Below, one piece after another: positions 62,221 through 64,000 of a stretch of 64,000 nucleotides of DNA. Both the position numbers and the translations under genes were made by a program. A model generated the notes under the pieces. The model made no database searches. It was not told the DNA's origin and saw only the letters and a list, made by a program, of their open reading frames with translations. Within the stretch, counting starts at the first letter, position 1. Each line of letters starts with the position of its first letter. Origin of the DNA: Liolophura sinensis (Eukaryota > Mollusca > Polyplacophora > Chitonida > Chitonidae); NCBI RefSeq assembly GCF_032854445.1, contig NC_088296.1, positions 25,487,897 through 25,551,896 of the forward strand. The letters are read 5' to 3'.

Positions 62221-62499
62221 ATTGCACAGATCACTTTTTCCTCCCGTGGTGTTTCAAATCGCCAATCTGTCCAGTCGCCGCTGATGGGTCCTATACGTGC
62301 CTGCCAAATCCTATAGCCACACATTTTATTCGTGGAATCTTTCGTCTCAGTGACAATTGCTTTCATTGTGCATGTGTGTAGCATAACCGAGCCGTAGACA
62401 AAATAAAGGACACCCTTATCATCAATAATTCATAAACAAAGCCACAAACTGGCTAGAGATAAAACCTACCTGCAAATATCCTGGCTCTCGACCACGCAA

Positions 62500-62571
62500 T
62501 CTTCGGTAGTATAGTGGTGAGTATCCCCGCCTGTCACGCGGGAGACCGGGGTTCGATTCCCCGCCGGGGAG
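62500..62571 (+). tRNA. tRNA-Asp(GTC) 52, acceptor variant
   Basis: Same TCTTCGG change as unit 47. Confidence 0.85.
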
Positions 62572-62850
62572 ATTGCACAGATCACTTTTTCCTTCCGTGG
62601 TGTTTCAAATCGCCAATCTGTCCAGTCGCCGCTGATGGGTCCTACACGTGCCTGCCAAATCGTCTAGCCACACATTTTACACATGGAATCTTTTGTCACA
62701 GTGACAATTACTTTCACTGCGCTAGTGTGCAGCAAAGACAAGTCGTAGACGAAAGAAAGGACAAGTTTATCATCAATACTTCAAAATCAGAGGCGCAAAC
62801 TGGCTAGAGATAAAACCTACCCGCAAATATCCCGGCTGTCGATCACGCAA

Positions 62851-62922
62851 TCCTCGGTAGTATAGTGGTGAGTATCTCCGCCTGTCACGCGGGAGACCGG
62901 GGTTCGATTCCCCGCCGGGGAG
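62851..62922 (+). tRNA. tRNA-Asp(GTC) 53, stem variant
   Basis: Same GTATCTCCGCC change as unit 48. Confidence 0.82.
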
Positions 62923-63201
62923 ATTGCACAAATTACTTTTTCCTTCCGTGGTGTTTCAAATCGCCAATCTGTCCAGTCGCCGCTGATGGGTCATACACGT
63001 GCCTGCCAAATCCTCTAGCCACACATTTTATACATGGAATCTTTCGTCACAGTGACAATTACTTTCATTGTGCATGTGTGCAGCAAAGCCAAGTTGTAGA
63101 CGAAAGAAAGGACAAGTTTATCATCAATACTTCAAAATCAGAGGCGCAAACTGGCTAGAGATAAAACCTACCTGCAAATATCCTGGCTGTCGACCACGCA
63201 A

Positions 63202-63273
63202 TCCTCGGTAGTATAGTGGTGAGTATCCCCGCCTGTCACGCGGGAGACCGGGGTTCGATTCCCCGCCGGGGAG
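63202..63273 (+). tRNA. tRNA-Asp(GTC) 54
   Basis: Consensus; LINE copy 3 begins 64 nt after it, the same distance as in copies 1 and 2. Confidence 0.93.
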
Positions 63274-63337
63274 ATTGCACAGATCACTTTTTCCTTCCGT
63301 GGTGTTTCAAATCGCCAATCTGTCCAGATGCCGCTGA

Positions 63338-64000
63338 GGCATTGTGGTGTTAGAAGCCAGGAGGGCTAGGACAGAGTGGTTTTTTGTTTTTCTCTCTTTG
63401 GAAATCTGTGACATCTGGACTTTTCGTTGTATACCCTGAGTATATTTTAGTGTGGTGCGAACAACAGACGGACAACATTATTTTTTGCTCTTGGGGTTTG
63501 GGCTCTGAGATATTTAAGGATGTCGAAACCAGTTTCATTCAACCCTGCTAGCCGGCCTGCACGGACATTGTCCGAGGCTACATTGCACCGACACTGCGGC
63601 TTTCTCCGCTGCAGTCCCGGAGGTTTATATTTCCACACTGAGTAATGTTAATGACGTGAAGCGTGAATTGATTTTCAAAAGAATTACTTGAAAAAGATGT
63701 TTTATGTTAGGGTATCATCACAGGCAGCTCACAGTGCTCTCCTGAAAATGGATAAATTCACTCTGGATGAGACGGATTGGAAAATTACCCCTGCTTCTTC
63801 TAGCTTTATAAATCTGACTGTTCATTGGGCACCGGACGAAATGTGCGATGACATTATTACGGCCGCTTGAAGACCCTATAATTTATGTCTTGACATGACA
63901 AAACCTACCTTTTCGGATGACGACAGCAAACATGTCCGTACGGGCATTCGGATATATCGTTTTAGGTGCCATTTACGTAGCTATGTACTGAAATTGATTA
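63338..64000 (+). mobile_element. Decayed Tx1/L1-like LINE, copy 3 (cut by window end)
   Basis: Same 5' junction and leader as copies 1 and 2, with a private loss of about 20 nt near 63470 ('acagacggacaacatta'). Continues beyond the window, so a further hinderin-exon block may follow. Confidence 0.85.
63520..64000 (+). pseudogene. LINE ORF1 remnant, copy 3 (partial)
   Basis: Starts MSKPVSFNPASRPARTLS. Carries the shared frameshifts plus its own stop ('gccgcttgaagacc' at about 63868, where the others have 'gctttaag'). Confidence 0.8.

Larger units (their letters stand above)
58916..63337 (+). repeat. tRNA-Asp satellite array 3 (13 units)
   Basis: Thirteen units at 351-352 bp. From 59688 a five-unit block of 1757 bp is repeated in tandem (59688-61444 and 61445-63201), with the first unit of a third round at 63202. 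Several spacers carry a 16-bp perfect inverted repeat. The array ends at LINE copy 3 of the older element. Confidence 0.95.

Noticed and set aside
26138-63273. Dozens of 60-100 aa open frames across the array (plus strand with 'GDRGSIPRRGD', minus strand with 'CAISPAGNRTPVSRV')
   Set aside because: They read straight through the tRNA-Asp genes and their spacers. The shared peptide is the translated tRNA B-box region, a common false annotation.

Overview
The window is from an animal genome, most likely a marine mollusc or another lophotrochozoan. Grounds: genes are split by GT-AG introns, intergenic DNA is AT-rich, minisatellites are abundant, and a tRNA-derived SINE with a mollusc-style tail (ending 'acaccaatcaaataaata' on its own strand) recurs throughout. 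The species cannot be named from the sequence. No prokaryotic operon, CRISPR array or viral genome is present.

Layout. 1-7.6 kb is intergenic: three large minisatellites (48, 42 and 93 bp units), two reverse-strand SINEs, a tRNA-like SINE of a second type, and one possible minus-strand exon at 4667-4787. 7.6-22.5 kb holds one host gene on the plus strand, an apparent ortholog of hinderin (KIAA1328), a coiled-coil protein. I rebuilt it as 11 exons whose intron phases agree throughout, giving about 801 or 815 aa. Its introns carry SINEs and at least five minisatellites.

From 22.2 kb to the end the window is a tandem segmental duplication. The unit is: terminal hinderin exon plus 3' flank (copies A, B, C at 22254, 32875 and 55842), then an array of 351-bp repeats each holding one tRNA-Asp(GTC) gene (9, then 9+23, then 13 units = 54), then a decayed copy of a Tx1/L1-like LINE (starting near 29079, 52047 and 63338, the last cut by the window end). 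Copies B and C of the last exon keep an AG acceptor and an intact reading frame, so they could act as alternative terminal exons.

Inside the middle array sits a second, much better preserved LINE of the same type (38892-44075). It has ORF1 with zinc knuckles, ORF2 with endonuclease and reverse transcriptase split by one apparent frameshift, a 13-nt poly(A) tail and an 8-bp target-site duplication (TACACGTG). Its insertion point lies in the tRNA spacer, 15 bp from where the older LINE begins. The most interesting feature is this combination: a high-copy tRNA-Asp satellite, apparently used as landing ground by two LINE lineages, amplified together with the 3' end of a host gene.

The host gene, tRNAs and LINEs all lie on the plus strand. 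Nothing indicates that they work together functionally; their association looks structural, through retrotransposition, unequal exchange and segmental duplication.
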